NCBI GenBank assembly: GCA_963833835.1
Contig: CAWHZI010000008.1
Location: 124,001-188,000 of the forward strand
DNA: 64,000 nt
Reading direction: 5' to 3'
Source of the DNA: Bog-532 sp963833835
GTDB lineage: Bacteria; Actinomycetota; Actinomycetes; Streptosporangiales; Streptosporangiaceae
The notes under the pieces: generated by a model
What the model was told of the DNA's origin: nothing
The model's database searches: none
The model's input: the letters and a program-made list of their open reading frames with translations, nothing else
Part shown: piece by piece, positions 25,590 to 34,018 of the stretch
Layout of the letters: each line of letters starts with the position of its first letter
How positions within the stretch are numbered: position 1 is the stretch's first letter
Made by a program: the position numbers and the translations under genes

Positions 25590-25604
25590 CGCTATCGTGA
25601 CGCT

Positions 25605-26792
25605 GTGGACTTCAGAATGGGTGAGGCGGCGACGGCCCTGCGCGGCGAGTTGCGGCAGCTCGTAGCCGAGCACGTGCCGCCGGACTTCCTCGGGGCGTTC
25701 ACGGACGACCCAGCTGACCTGGAGATCACTCAGAGCTTCTGCCGGCTGCTGGCCGAGCGTGGCCTGCTGTGCCTGGCCTGGCCCGAGGAATTCGGCGGCC
25801 GCGGTGCCTCGCTGTGGGAGCAGACGGTGGTCCGTGAGGAGATGTGGGCCCAGCACGAGCCGCGCGGCGCGCAGTACATGGGCGTCAACTGGGTGGGCCC
25901 GACGATCATGCGCCACGGCACGGCTGAGCAGAAACGTCAGCACCTGCCGCCCATCGCCAACGGCGAGGTGATCTGGTGCCAGGGGTTCAGTGAGCCGGAT
26001 GCCGGCTCCGACTTGGCTTCGCTGCGGACGGCGGCCCGCCGCGACGGCGAGGTCTGGCGCATCTCCGGCCAGAAGATCTGGACCTCCTACGCGACGATGG
26101 CCCAGTGGTGCTTCCTGCTCGCCCGGACCTCGCGCGGGGAGAAAAAGCAGCACGGCATCACGGTCTTCCTGGTGCCGATGACCGCGCCCGGGATTGAGGT
26201 CAGGCCGATCAAGACCATCATCGGGCCGCATCACCTCAACGAGGTGTTCTTCGATGACGTCGAAGTGACCGAGGCCAACGTGCTGGGCCAGGTCGACGAG
26301 GGCTGGCGGGTGGCTCAGGAGGTCCTGGCCTTCGAGCGGGTGGGTATCGCCCGGTACGCCCGCTGCGAGCGGCTGCTCCACGCCGCGCCGGCCGCGCTGG
26401 GCGACGACTGGGACACACTCCCGGCCGACCTGTTGGGCCGGTGGGCCAGGATGCTCACGCACTGCCGCCGGGCCCGGCTGCTGGCTTACCGCGTGGTGGC
26501 CCAGCAGGGCGAGGGCCTGGTCCAGCCGGGCGAAGCGGCGCCCTACCGGATCGCGGTCACCCGGCTCGACCAGGACAGTGCCGAGGTGCTGATGGAGATC
26601 GTGGCCTACGCGCCGCTGACGGGAGAGCAGGCGCTCAGGTTCCGCAGCGAGGTGGAGGACCACTGGCGGTACTCGCGCGCCTCCACCGTGGCCTCGGGGA
26701 GCATCGAGATGCAGCGGATACTCCTGGCCCGGTCCATGCTGTCGGACAAAACCAACCCGCCGCGTGGCCCGGCCCGGCTGGCCGTCGCGTGA
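25605..26792 (+). CDS. Acyl-CoA dehydrogenase, FAD-binding subunit of pair 2
   Basis: A 395-residue acyl-CoA dehydrogenase. Conserved parts are WPEEFGGRG, CQGFSEPDAGSDLASLRT, WTSYATMAQWCFLLARTS and the C-terminal ASGSIEMQRILLARSML (FAD-adenosine site). GTG 25605 gives the common start VDFRMGE; the upstream in-frame TTG at 25587 would lie inside the operator. No Shine-Dalgarno is seen, so translation may be leaderless. It opens a five-gene operon with 4-bp or 1-bp overlaps (25605-30931). The next gene is its probable heteromeric partner. Confidence 0.9.
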   Translation: MDFRMGEAATALRGELRQLVAEHVPPDFLGAFTDDPADLEITQSFCRLLAERGLLCLAWPEEFGGRGASLWEQTVVREEMWAQHEPRGAQYMGVNWVGPTIMRHGTAEQKRQHLPPIANGEVIWCQGFSEPDAGSDLASLRTAARRDGEVWRISGQKIWTSYATMAQWCFLLARTSRGEKKQHGITVFLVPMTAPGIEVRPIKTIIGPHHLNEVFFDDVEVTEANVLGQVDEGWRVAQEVLAFERVGIARYARCERLLHAAPAALGDDWDTLPADLLGRWARMLTHCRRARLLAYRVVAQQGEGLVQPGEAAPYRIAVTRLDQDSAEVLMEIVAYAPLTGEQALRFRSEVEDHWRYSRASTVASGSIEMQRILLARSMLSDKTNPPRGPARLAVA

Positions 26793-27754
26793 AAATCGAT
26801 CTCAGCGAGGAGGCGGCCGAGTTCGGGCGGCTGGCGCTCCTGGCCCTCGAAGAGGCCGGCGGCGACCAGTTGGTCGTCCGAGCCGAGCAGGAGCCGGACC
26901 GCCGCGATGCCCTCGTGACGCCGGTCCTCGGCGAACTCGGGGCCTGGCAGCTGGATCCGCGCGGCGACGCCGGCGAGCTCGAGGCAGCGGCCGCGCTGTG
27001 CCGCAGCGCCGGTTACTGGGCTACCCCGTACCCGGTCGCGGAACGCCTGGCCCGCCCGGCCGACCTGGACGCGGACGGGCTCGTGGTGGTGGCCGGCCGG
27101 CGGCCGGCGGCCCGGGTGGCCGCACTGCCCGGCCGCTGGGCCGCGGTGACGCTGGACGGCCGTCGCAGCATGGGGACGCCCCGGCCGCTGACCCAGTCGC
27201 CCCGGGAATCCGCGTTCGTGACCGAGCTTGACCTCGAGCCAGCCGACGGCGACGGGGCCCAAGACGTCGCGCTCGGGCTCACTCTCCCGTGCTGGACGCT
27301 GCTCGGCATGCTCGACCGCGCGATCGACCTGGCCCGGGCCCACGTCCTCGTCCGGGAGCAGTTCGGCCAGCGGCTCTCGGCGTTTCAGAGCGTCCAGTTT
27401 GAGCTCACCGACGCCGAAGTCGAGCGACGCGGGGTCGAAGCGCTGGCCAAGTACGCACTGTGGAGCGCGCAGGAAGGCAACGCCGAAGCGGTCGATGACG
27501 CCCTGGCCCTCCGGCTGGCCGCGGTCGAGGCGGCCGGGACCGTGTTCGGGGTCGCGCACCAGCTGTTCGGCGCGCTCGGGTTCTGCGATGAGGTGCCCTT
27601 GTCGTGGCTGTCGCGTCACAGCGAGCCGTTGCGCCGGCTGCCGGTTGGAGTGACCGCGACGCTGGCGGAGATGACGGGCAGGCTCGGCCGGCGCGGCCTG
27701 ACCGGTTTGTTCAGCGAGCCGCTGGACGGGAGTTCTGTGGGTGTGGCGTCGTGA
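26789..27754 (+). CDS. Acyl-CoA dehydrogenase-like partner subunit, shortened
   Basis: A 321-residue acyl-CoA dehydrogenase-like protein, 50-70 residues shorter than its neighbours. The middle beta-domain is reduced: the region that normally holds the FAD-flavin contacts is collapsed to RPAARVAALPGRWAAVTLDG. The C-terminal helical domain is good (LDRAIDLARAHVLVREQFGQRLSAFQSVQFELTDAEVE, then HQLFGALGFCDEVPLSWLSRHSEPLRRLPVG). It probably acts only as the structural or substrate-binding half of a heteromer with the 25605 product. GTG 26789 overlaps the previous stop by 4 bp. Confidence 0.87.
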   Translation: MKIDLSEEAAEFGRLALLALEEAGGDQLVVRAEQEPDRRDALVTPVLGELGAWQLDPRGDAGELEAAAALCRSAGYWATPYPVAERLARPADLDADGLVVVAGRRPAARVAALPGRWAAVTLDGRRSMGTPRPLTQSPRESAFVTELDLEPADGDGAQDVALGLTLPCWTLLGMLDRAIDLARAHVLVREQFGQRLSAFQSVQFELTDAEVERRGVEALAKYALWSAQEGNAEAVDDALALRLAAVEAAGTVFGVAHQLFGALGFCDEVPLSWLSRHSEPLRRLPVGVTATLAEMTGRLGRRGLTGLFSEPLDGSSVGVAS

Positions 27755-28569
27755 GTTACGCCTATGACCTGCCGCCCGAGCTGACCGTCGAGGCTGAGGG
27801 CCCCATCCGCATGCTCGTCATCAACCGGCCCGCGGAGCTGAACGCGATCAACCAGGACCTACACCGGGCGCTCGCCACCGTCTGGCCGCAGCTCGCCCGG
27901 GACCTGGACGCCAAGGTGGTCATCCTGACCGGCGCCGGGCGGGCCTTCTCCGCCGGCGGCGACCTCGACTGGATCACCTCGTTCCCGGAGGACCCGGTGG
28001 CCAGGGACGACAGCCTGCGCGAGGGGGCCCAGATCATCGAGGAGATGCTCCGCTTCCCGCTGCCGGTGATCAGCGCGGTCAACGGCCCGGCGGTCGGCCT
28101 GGGCTGCAGTCTCGCCGTCCTCAGCGACATCGTGCTGATCTCCGAGACCGCTTACCTGGCCGACCCGCACGTCAGCGTGGGCCTGGTGGCCGGCGACGGC
28201 GGCGCCGCGTTCTGGCCGCTGCTGACCCCCATTCTGCGCTCGCGCGAGTACCTCTACACGGGCGACCGCATCAGGGCGGCCACGGCCGTCGAGCTCGGCC
28301 TGGCCTCCAGGACCACGGCGCCCGAGGACCTGCTGACCGAAGCCCGGCGCCTGGCCGGGCGGCTGGCGGGACAATCGGCCGAGGCGCTGCGCGGCACCAA
28401 GCGCGTGGCCAACATGTACCTGGCCCAGGCCCTGAGCGGAGCCGTGCAGGCTGGCTTCGCCGCCGAGGAGGTCAGCATGCAGTCGGCCGAGCACCGCGCC
28501 CGGCTGCTCGCGCTGCGCGAGCGGACAGCGGGTCGTTCGCCCGGCCCGGCTCGACCGGAAACGCCGTGA
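27751..28569 (+). CDS. Crotonase-family enzyme (enoyl-CoA hydratase/isomerase-like)
   Basis: A 272-residue crotonase-fold protein: MLVINRPAELNAINQDL, AFSAGGDLDWITSF and NGPAVGLGCSLAVLSDIV. The two hydratase Glu positions read Ser (GLGCS) and His (ADPHVSVG), so simple hydration is doubtful; this pattern is common in actinobacterial EchA paralogs of unknown chemistry. GTG 27751 overlaps the previous stop (GTGA). It lies between two acyl-CoA dehydrogenase pairs, so it acts on an enoyl-CoA made by one of them. Confidence 0.88.
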   Translation: MSYAYDLPPELTVEAEGPIRMLVINRPAELNAINQDLHRALATVWPQLARDLDAKVVILTGAGRAFSAGGDLDWITSFPEDPVARDDSLREGAQIIEEMLRFPLPVISAVNGPAVGLGCSLAVLSDIVLISETAYLADPHVSVGLVAGDGGAAFWPLLTPILRSREYLYTGDRIRAATAVELGLASRTTAPEDLLTEARRLAGRLAGQSAEALRGTKRVANMYLAQALSGAVQAGFAAEEVSMQSAEHRARLLALRERTAGRSPGPARPETP

Positions 28570-29774
28570 CGGCGATCGCCGCACCAGGCGAGCTCGACGA
28601 GTTCCGTGCCTCGGTGCGGGACTGGTGCCGTACCCACGTCCCGGCCGGCTGGCGGCAAGCCCAGACCGGCGCGGGAGACGAGGAGTTCGTCAGCTTTCAG
28701 CGGGCCTGGTTCGCCCAGCTCCACCAGGCCGGGTTCGCGGTCCCGCACTGGCCAGCCGAATGGGGCGGCGGGATGTCGGCCGCGCAGCAGGTGGTGCTGT
28801 ACTCCGAGCTGGCCGCCCGCGATGCGCCCCGGCTGATCCTCGCCTTCGTCGGGATCCACCACGCCGCCTCGACCCTGCTCGCCGCGGGCACGGCCGAGCA
28901 GTGCCAGCGGCATCTCCCGGCCATCCTGGACGGCGAGATCTGGGTTCAGGGCTTCTCCGAGCCCGAGGCGGGGTCCGACCTGGCCAGCCTGCGGACGACC
29001 GCGCGCAAAGAGGGCGACAGCTACGTCGTCAACGGGCAGAAGCTGTGGGCCAGCGGCGCCATGCACGCCGACTGGTGCCTGCTGCTGGCCCGTACCGACC
29101 CGGCCGCGCCGAAACGGCGGGGAATCTCCTACTTCCTGCTCGACATGCGCAGTCCCGGCATCGACATCCGGCCGATCCGGCAGGCCACGGGGGAGTCTCA
29201 TTTCGGCGAGATCTTCCTGACCGACGTGGTGATCCCGGCCAGCCAGCTCATCGGCCCGGAGAACGGCGGCTGGCAGGTGGCGCAGGCCACGCTCGGCGCC
29301 GAGCGCGGCATGACCATGCTGGAACTGGCGGAACGACTCGGCCACGCCGGCTTCGGCCGGCTGCTCCAGACCGCCTCCCGGCCCGGACCCGGCGGCGACC
29401 GCCCCCTCGACGACGGATGGGTGCGAGACACGCTGGCGGGATTCGAGACAGAGATCGCCGGCCTGCGGTTGCTGTGCCGCGAGCTGGTGGAACGTCACGA
29501 CAGCGGCCGGGCCGGCCCGGCCGACGCCTCCATCGCGAAGCTCTACTACAGCGAGTTGCTGCAGCGGATGATGGACTTCGGCCTGCAGCTCAGCGGGCTC
29601 CCGGCGCACACCGAACTGGCCAAGCCGGCCTCGGCCGGCTGGGAGTCGGGCACCTGGGCGCTCGACTTCATCGGTTCGTGGGAGTGGACGATCCCCGGCG
29701 GGACCAGCGAGATCCAGCGCACGATCATCGGTGAGCGCGGCCTGGGCTTGCCCCGGGAACCGGCGGCGGGCTGA
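28566..29774 (+). CDS. Acyl-CoA dehydrogenase, FAD-binding subunit of pair 3
   Basis: A 402-residue acyl-CoA dehydrogenase with WPAEWGGGMSAAQQVV, VQGFSEPEAGSDLASLRTTA, LWASGAMHADWCLLLARTD and C-terminal IPGGTSEIQRTIIGERGLGLPRE. The sequence is close to FadE-type enzymes for branched or polycyclic acyl-CoAs. GTG 28566 overlaps the crotonase stop by 4 bp and its end shares one base with the next gene's ATG. It pairs with the 29774 product. Confidence 0.9.
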   Translation: MTAIAAPGELDEFRASVRDWCRTHVPAGWRQAQTGAGDEEFVSFQRAWFAQLHQAGFAVPHWPAEWGGGMSAAQQVVLYSELAARDAPRLILAFVGIHHAASTLLAAGTAEQCQRHLPAILDGEIWVQGFSEPEAGSDLASLRTTARKEGDSYVVNGQKLWASGAMHADWCLLLARTDPAAPKRRGISYFLLDMRSPGIDIRPIRQATGESHFGEIFLTDVVIPASQLIGPENGGWQVAQATLGAERGMTMLELAERLGHAGFGRLLQTASRPGPGGDRPLDDGWVRDTLAGFETEIAGLRLLCRELVERHDSGRAGPADASIAKLYYSELLQRMMDFGLQLSGLPAHTELAKPASAGWESGTWALDFIGSWEWTIPGGTSEIQRTIIGERGLGLPREPAAG

Positions 29775-30931
29775 TGTCAGACGACCTGGCCGAGATCCGG
29801 GAGGAGCTCCGGGCCGTGGCCCGGGACCTGCTCGGCCGCGCAGGCCCGGGGCGGGCGGCCGGGGTGGCTGGCGGCGCGAGCGCCGACTGGCGGCTGCTGG
29901 CCGAGGCCGGCTGGCTCGGACTGGAGGTAGCCGCCGAGCTGGACGGCGCCGACGCCACGTTTGCCGAGGTGTCCGTGATCGCGCAGGAACTGGGCCGGGC
30001 CGCCGCCCGCAGCCCGTACCTGGGCGCCGTCGTTCTCGGCGCCGGCGCGCTCAACCTGCTTGAACCAGGCCCCGGTCGTGACGACCTGCTGAGCCAGATC
30101 GCCTCCGGCTCCGCCGTCCCGGCCGCGGCGCTGGCCAGCGGCGAGGACCTGGCGGTGCTCAAGGATCTGATGATGCCCAGGGATCCGACGGTGGCCACGG
30201 AGCCAGCTCCGTTCCGGATCGAGCGGACCGCGCGCGGGCTGCGGCTGCACGGCCGCGCGGCGTTCGTGCCGGATGCGGCCGGCGCCCGTCAGCTCCTGCT
30301 GCTGGCCGCGGACCCCGGCGGAACTCCGGTCATTGTCGCGGCCGACCGCGGGCTACCCGGGATCGGCTGCCGCGATCAGCCGGTCCTCGATACGACCCGG
30401 CGCCTGGGCCTGGTGACCGCGGATGACGTCGAGGTGAGCGAGCCGTCCGTGTGGCGATTCGCCGGAGACCCGCAGGCCGCGGTGCGCCGGCTGCTCGACC
30501 GGGCCGCGGTCGCGGTGGCCTGCGACAGCCTCGGGCTGAGCGAGGCCATGCTGGAGGCGACGGTCGGCTACGCGCGGGTCCGGGAGCAGTTCGGCCGTCC
30601 CATCGGCTCGTTCCAGGCCGTCAAGCACGCCTGTGCGGACATGCTCGTGCAGAACCGCATAGCGCGCCAGCTGGTCACCGACGCGGTGGAGCGGCTGGCC
30701 GTTCCCGGCCCCAGCCACGACCCGCAGGTGACCGTGGCCGCGTCGATGGCCAAGTCGTACGCCTGCGGGGCTGCGGTCGACGTCGCCGGGAAGGCGATGC
30801 AGCTGCACGGCGGCATCGGCTACACCTGGGAGAGCGGCATCCACGTCTACCTCAAGCGCGCGGCGCTCAACCGCGCCCTGTTCGGCTCGCCCGCGGCGCA
30901 CCGCCGGCGGCTGGCCGCCCGCTACTCCTGA
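29774..30931 (+). CDS. Acyl-CoA dehydrogenase, partner subunit of pair 3
   Basis: A 385-residue acyl-CoA dehydrogenase fold. The N-terminal part is Ala-rich; the C-terminal half has VGYARVREQFGRPIGSFQAVKHACADM and the partner signature MQLHGGIGYTWESGIHVYLKRAALNRALFGSPAAHRRRL. This matches the beta type also seen at 10970. It starts inside the previous stop codon (TGATG) and ends the operon; its last 10 bases overlap the end of the convergent FAD monooxygenase gene, leaving no room for a separate terminator. Confidence 0.9.
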   Translation: MSDDLAEIREELRAVARDLLGRAGPGRAAGVAGGASADWRLLAEAGWLGLEVAAELDGADATFAEVSVIAQELGRAAARSPYLGAVVLGAGALNLLEPGPGRDDLLSQIASGSAVPAAALASGEDLAVLKDLMMPRDPTVATEPAPFRIERTARGLRLHGRAAFVPDAAGARQLLLLAADPGGTPVIVAADRGLPGIGCRDQPVLDTTRRLGLVTADDVEVSEPSVWRFAGDPQAAVRRLLDRAAVAVACDSLGLSEAMLEATVGYARVREQFGRPIGSFQAVKHACADMLVQNRIARQLVTDAVERLAVPGPSHDPQVTVAASMAKSYACGAAVDVAGKAMQLHGGIGYTWESGIHVYLKRAALNRALFGSPAAHRRRLAARYS

Positions 30932-32700
30932 GCTGGCTCCTGCGCGGCGATCTGCAGCGCCAGGTACTTGGAGAAGACGCGGCACTGGTACAGGCTGCCC
31001 GCGTGGAACCACAGCCCCGGCTGTGCCGTCGGCCGCCACATGTTGCGCAGTTCACCCTCGTCATCGAGTCCCCAGACCTGGCCCACGGTCGCGGCCACCT
31101 CGTCGCCGAAGAAGCGCGACACCTCGGGCGACAGCGTGTGGTATCCGGTGGCCAGGACGATCAGCGAGGCCTCCCGGATCTCCCCCGACCGCAGTTCGAC
31201 GCCGTCCGGCACGACCCGGGCGACCTCGTCGTACTGCAGCAGCCCGACCTTGCCGTCGATGATGAGCTCGGAGCAGCCGACGTTCAGGTAGTGCCCGCCA
31301 CCGGACCGGAAGTACTTCATCCCGTACCCGGTTTCGTCCTCGCCGTAGTCGGTACGGAAGCCTGCGGCGTTCAGCCCGGCGATCAGGTCGCGATCGATGT
31401 CGCGGACCCGGCGGGTCATGGCCTGAGCGGACTCGATGGCCGCCGGCCCCGGGTTGGCGATGTTGATGAGATCGCAAACCTCGGTCGGCCAGCCCTGCCC
31501 GTACAGCGAGAACATCAGCAGTGAGGCGGGATTGTGGCTGACCACCGTGATCGAGCCGCGCTGCACCATGGTCACCCGGCCGCCGGCCGCTTGGAGGTCC
31601 TGGGCGATGTCGCTGCCGCTGTTGCTCACGCCGAAGACGACCGCGTTCTGGCCGCGGAAGCCCTCCGCGCCGGTGAACTCGCTGGAGTGCAGCACCTGAC
31701 CACGGAAGTCGGCCAGTCCGGGGATCTGCGCCCGTCGCGGCGCCCCGCTGACGCCGGTGGCCATCACAATGTGCCGCGGGCGCAGGGTACGGGCCGAGCC
31801 GCGGCCGGTTTCGACCTCAGCGGTCCACCGCTGGGCACCGGTGTCCCAGGTCGCGCCGCGGAACCTGGCCGCGGTCCAGACGTTGAGGTCGAGCGCATCC
31901 GCGTAGTGCTCCAGCCAGGACGCCATCTGATCCTTGGACAGGTACGCGGGCGAGGTGGCCGGGAATGGGAGGTAGGGCAGGTGACTCAGGTTGACGTCGT
32001 TGTGCAGCCAGAGACTGTGGTACCGGTTACGCCAGTTGTCGCCGACTCGCGGGCTGCCCTCGAGCACCAGCGCGTCGATGTCCAGCGCCCGCAGGCGGGC
32101 GGCCAGGGTCAGGCCGGCCTGCCCGGCGCCGACGATCAGGACGGTCGGTTCGCGGTCGGCGTAGCTCAGCTCGGCCTGCCGCTGATCCTGCCAGTTCGGT
32201 GCGCCGAAGTGGGCCCTGAAGTCGTCGTTGTTCGGCCGCTGGGCCCCCTGCCGTTCCGGGCGGCGCCGCAGGGTCTTCAGCGCCGTCAGCATGGTCCATG
32301 CGCGCGGCGCGCCGCCGGCCAGGCTGAGGCGCACGACACCCTCACCGTCGCCGGCGTCGGTCTCGAAGTCGAACAGCACCTCGATGACCTGCCGGTCGGC
32401 CCTCCGGGCCAGCGTGGCCGGCCACGTCGTGCTGGCCCGGATGCTCGCGGGAGCGATGTGCTTGATGCCGCGCTCCAGCATCCCAGTGATGGCCGCCTGG
32501 CCGCTGACGCTGCGGATGTCTCCCGTCAGCGCCACGATGTCGCGCCACGACGCGTCCGGGCCGAACAACCCGCCCGCCCGGCTGGTGTCGCCCGCTTCGA
32601 TGAGACCGGCGAGATCGGCCAGCCAGCCGGAGGCGGCCGCCGCGATAGAGGCGGGATCGGCCGGTTCTGCGGACGAGGGCGATCGGGCGCTCAGCACCAC
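30922..32700 (-). CDS. NTF2-like domain fused to an FAD-dependent monooxygenase
   Basis: A 592-residue protein. Residues 1-150 look like a SnoaL/NTF2-like domain (SGWLADLAGLIEAGD, LFGPDASWRDIVALTGD, the tail WTMLTALKTLRR). From about 185 it is a flavin-containing/Baeyer-Villiger-type monooxygenase: FAD motif GAGQAG at 191-196, the fingerprint-like FRGQVLHSSEF, a second dinucleotide motif GVSNSGSDIA for NADPH, and the C-terminal ATGYHTL. It could oxygenate a ketone or heteroatom, with the extra domain shaping or isomerising the substrate. GTG 32700 gives MVLSAR. It is divergent from the PPOX-fold gene. Fusions of this type are known in sequence databases, but I know of no defined role. Confidence 0.86.
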   Translation of the reverse strand: MVLSARSPSSAEPADPASIAAAASGWLADLAGLIEAGDTSRAGGLFGPDASWRDIVALTGDIRSVSGQAAITGMLERGIKHIAPASIRASTTWPATLARRADRQVIEVLFDFETDAGDGEGVVRLSLAGGAPRAWTMLTALKTLRRRPERQGAQRPNNDDFRAHFGAPNWQDQRQAELSYADREPTVLIVGAGQAGLTLAARLRALDIDALVLEGSPRVGDNWRNRYHSLWLHNDVNLSHLPYLPFPATSPAYLSKDQMASWLEHYADALDLNVWTAARFRGATWDTGAQRWTAEVETGRGSARTLRPRHIVMATGVSGAPRRAQIPGLADFRGQVLHSSEFTGAEGFRGQNAVVFGVSNSGSDIAQDLQAAGGRVTMVQRGSITVVSHNPASLLMFSLYGQGWPTEVCDLINIANPGPAAIESAQAMTRRVRDIDRDLIAGLNAAGFRTDYGEDETGYGMKYFRSGGGHYLNVGCSELIIDGKVGLLQYDEVARVVPDGVELRSGEIREASLIVLATGYHTLSPEVSRFFGDEVAATVGQVWGLDDEGELRNMWRPTAQPGLWFHAGSLYQCRVFSKYLALQIAAQEPAQE

Positions 32701-32762
32701 CGGCTGCTCCTGGGGCTAGTCGTACCGCGAGGCGTGATCTGCTAAGTTGAAGTATATAAAAC

Positions 32763-32773
32763 ATTGAATCAAT
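32763..32773. promoter_or_regulatory. Small palindrome ATTGA-A-TCAAT between divergent genes
   Basis: Perfect 5-bp arms in an AT-rich patch, 19 bp before the PPOX-fold gene and 62 bp from the monooxygenase start. Possibly an operator for both; the short length makes this weak. Confidence 0.3.
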
Positions 32774-32792
32774 TGCCACAGGCGGTCATTGC

Positions 32793-33254
32793 ATGAGTGT
32801 TCGGCTGTCGCAGGACGAGGCGTGGGAGGTGCTCGAGCATTCCCACACCGGCATCCTCACCACGCTGAAGGCCGACGGCGCGCCGGTCACGCTCCCGGTC
32901 TGGTTCGTGGTCGTTGACCGCACGATCGGCATGATGGCGCCCAGCCGGACCAGGAAGGTGAGCCGGATCCGGCGCGACCCCCGGGCCTCGTTCCTGGTCG
33001 AGTCGGGCCAGCGCTGGTCCGAACTGCGGGCGGTTCATCTCAGCGGGTCGGTGGAGGAGCTCGGCGATGGTCCGATCAGGGATCGGATCGATGCTCTGCT
33101 GGACCAGAAGTACGCGGCGTTCCGGACGGCGCGGTCGGCCATGCCGAGCGCGACCCAGGACCACTACGCCAACCGGGCGTTTCTCCGGTTTGTGCCTGAC
33201 CCCCGCATGCTCACCTGGGACAACCGCCGCATAGCGCCGCCGGAAGACCAATGA
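32793..33254 (+). CDS. Pyridoxamine-5'-phosphate-oxidase-fold flavin/F420-binding protein
   Basis: A 153-residue split-barrel protein of the PPOX class. Typical segments are HTGILTTLKADGAPVTLPVWFVVVD, SRTRKVSRIRRDPRASFLVESG and AVHLSGSVEEL. Actinobacterial members bind FMN, F420 or heme and act as small reductases. The Lys/Arg-rich loop TRKVSRIRRDPR fits phosphate or F420 binding. It overlaps the crotonase that follows by 4 bp, so the two form an operon. The substrate is not evident. Confidence 0.82.
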   Translation: MSVRLSQDEAWEVLEHSHTGILTTLKADGAPVTLPVWFVVVDRTIGMMAPSRTRKVSRIRRDPRASFLVESGQRWSELRAVHLSGSVEELGDGPIRDRIDALLDQKYAAFRTARSAMPSATQDHYANRAFLRFVPDPRMLTWDNRRIAPPEDQ

Positions 33255-34018
33255 ACGAGCTGGTGGTCGAGGACGCCGCAGGCGTGCGGACGATCACGTT
33301 CAACCGCCCGTCGGTCAAGAATGCGCTGACTCTGGGCATGCGCCAGGAGTTCTGCCGGGTGATCGACGCCGCCGACCGCGACCCGTCGGTGCGGGCGATC
33401 ATCATCACCGGGACCGATCCCGTGTTCACGGCCGGGGTCGATTTCAAGGAGCGGGACCCGTCGTTCGACCCGCGCCAGCGTCAGTTCACGGTCAACCCCG
33501 GCCGGGCCCTGCGCGCCATCCAGACCCCGTCCGTCTGCGCGGTCAACGGAGCCTGCATTTCCGGCGGCCTGGAGATAGCCCTCAGCGCCACGTTCGCCGT
33601 CGCGTCCGAGCGGGCCCGTTTCGCTGACACTCACGCCCGGCTGGACGTCGTGCCGGCCTGGGGGCTCACCGCCCTGCTGCCCCGGGCGGTGGGGCTGCGC
33701 CGGGCCCGGGAGATGTCGCTGACCGGGAACTTTGTCGACGCGGCCGAGGCGCTGCGGATCGGCCTGGTCAACCACGTGCTGCCCCACGACCAGCTGCTGG
33801 CCTTCACCAGGGAACTGGTCCAGCAGTTCACCGGGTCGGCCGCCGGCCGGGAAGTACTCGGCCTCTACGACCAGGGATCCGATCTGAGCCTCAACGGTGC
33901 GCTCGCCCTCGAAACGGCCCGCGTCGCCCACGGCCGCCCGTTCGACGCCGATGCGTTCGCCGCTCACGGCAGCGCGACCTCAGCTCGCCAGCGGCCGGAT
34001 GGCCAGGCCGGCGAGTAG
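33251..34018 (+). CDS. Crotonase-family enzyme with one catalytic Glu replaced
   Basis: A 255-residue crotonase-fold protein: TITFNRPSVKNALTLGM, VFTAGVDFKERDPSF, NGACISGGLEIALSATFAVA. The first Glu is kept (GGLE) and the second is His (ADTHARLDVVPAWG). The TAG is at 34016. The last 128 bases overlap the 3' end of the convergent CapA-like gene, which appears to have lost its normal stop, while this gene has a normal family length. It is translated from an ATG overlapping the PPOX-fold stop. Confidence 0.88.
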   Translation: MNELVVEDAAGVRTITFNRPSVKNALTLGMRQEFCRVIDAADRDPSVRAIIITGTDPVFTAGVDFKERDPSFDPRQRQFTVNPGRALRAIQTPSVCAVNGACISGGLEIALSATFAVASERARFADTHARLDVVPAWGLTALLPRAVGLRRAREMSLTGNFVDAAEALRIGLVNHVLPHDQLLAFTRELVQQFTGSAAGREVLGLYDQGSDLSLNGALALETARVAHGRPFDADAFAAHGSATSARQRPDGQAGE

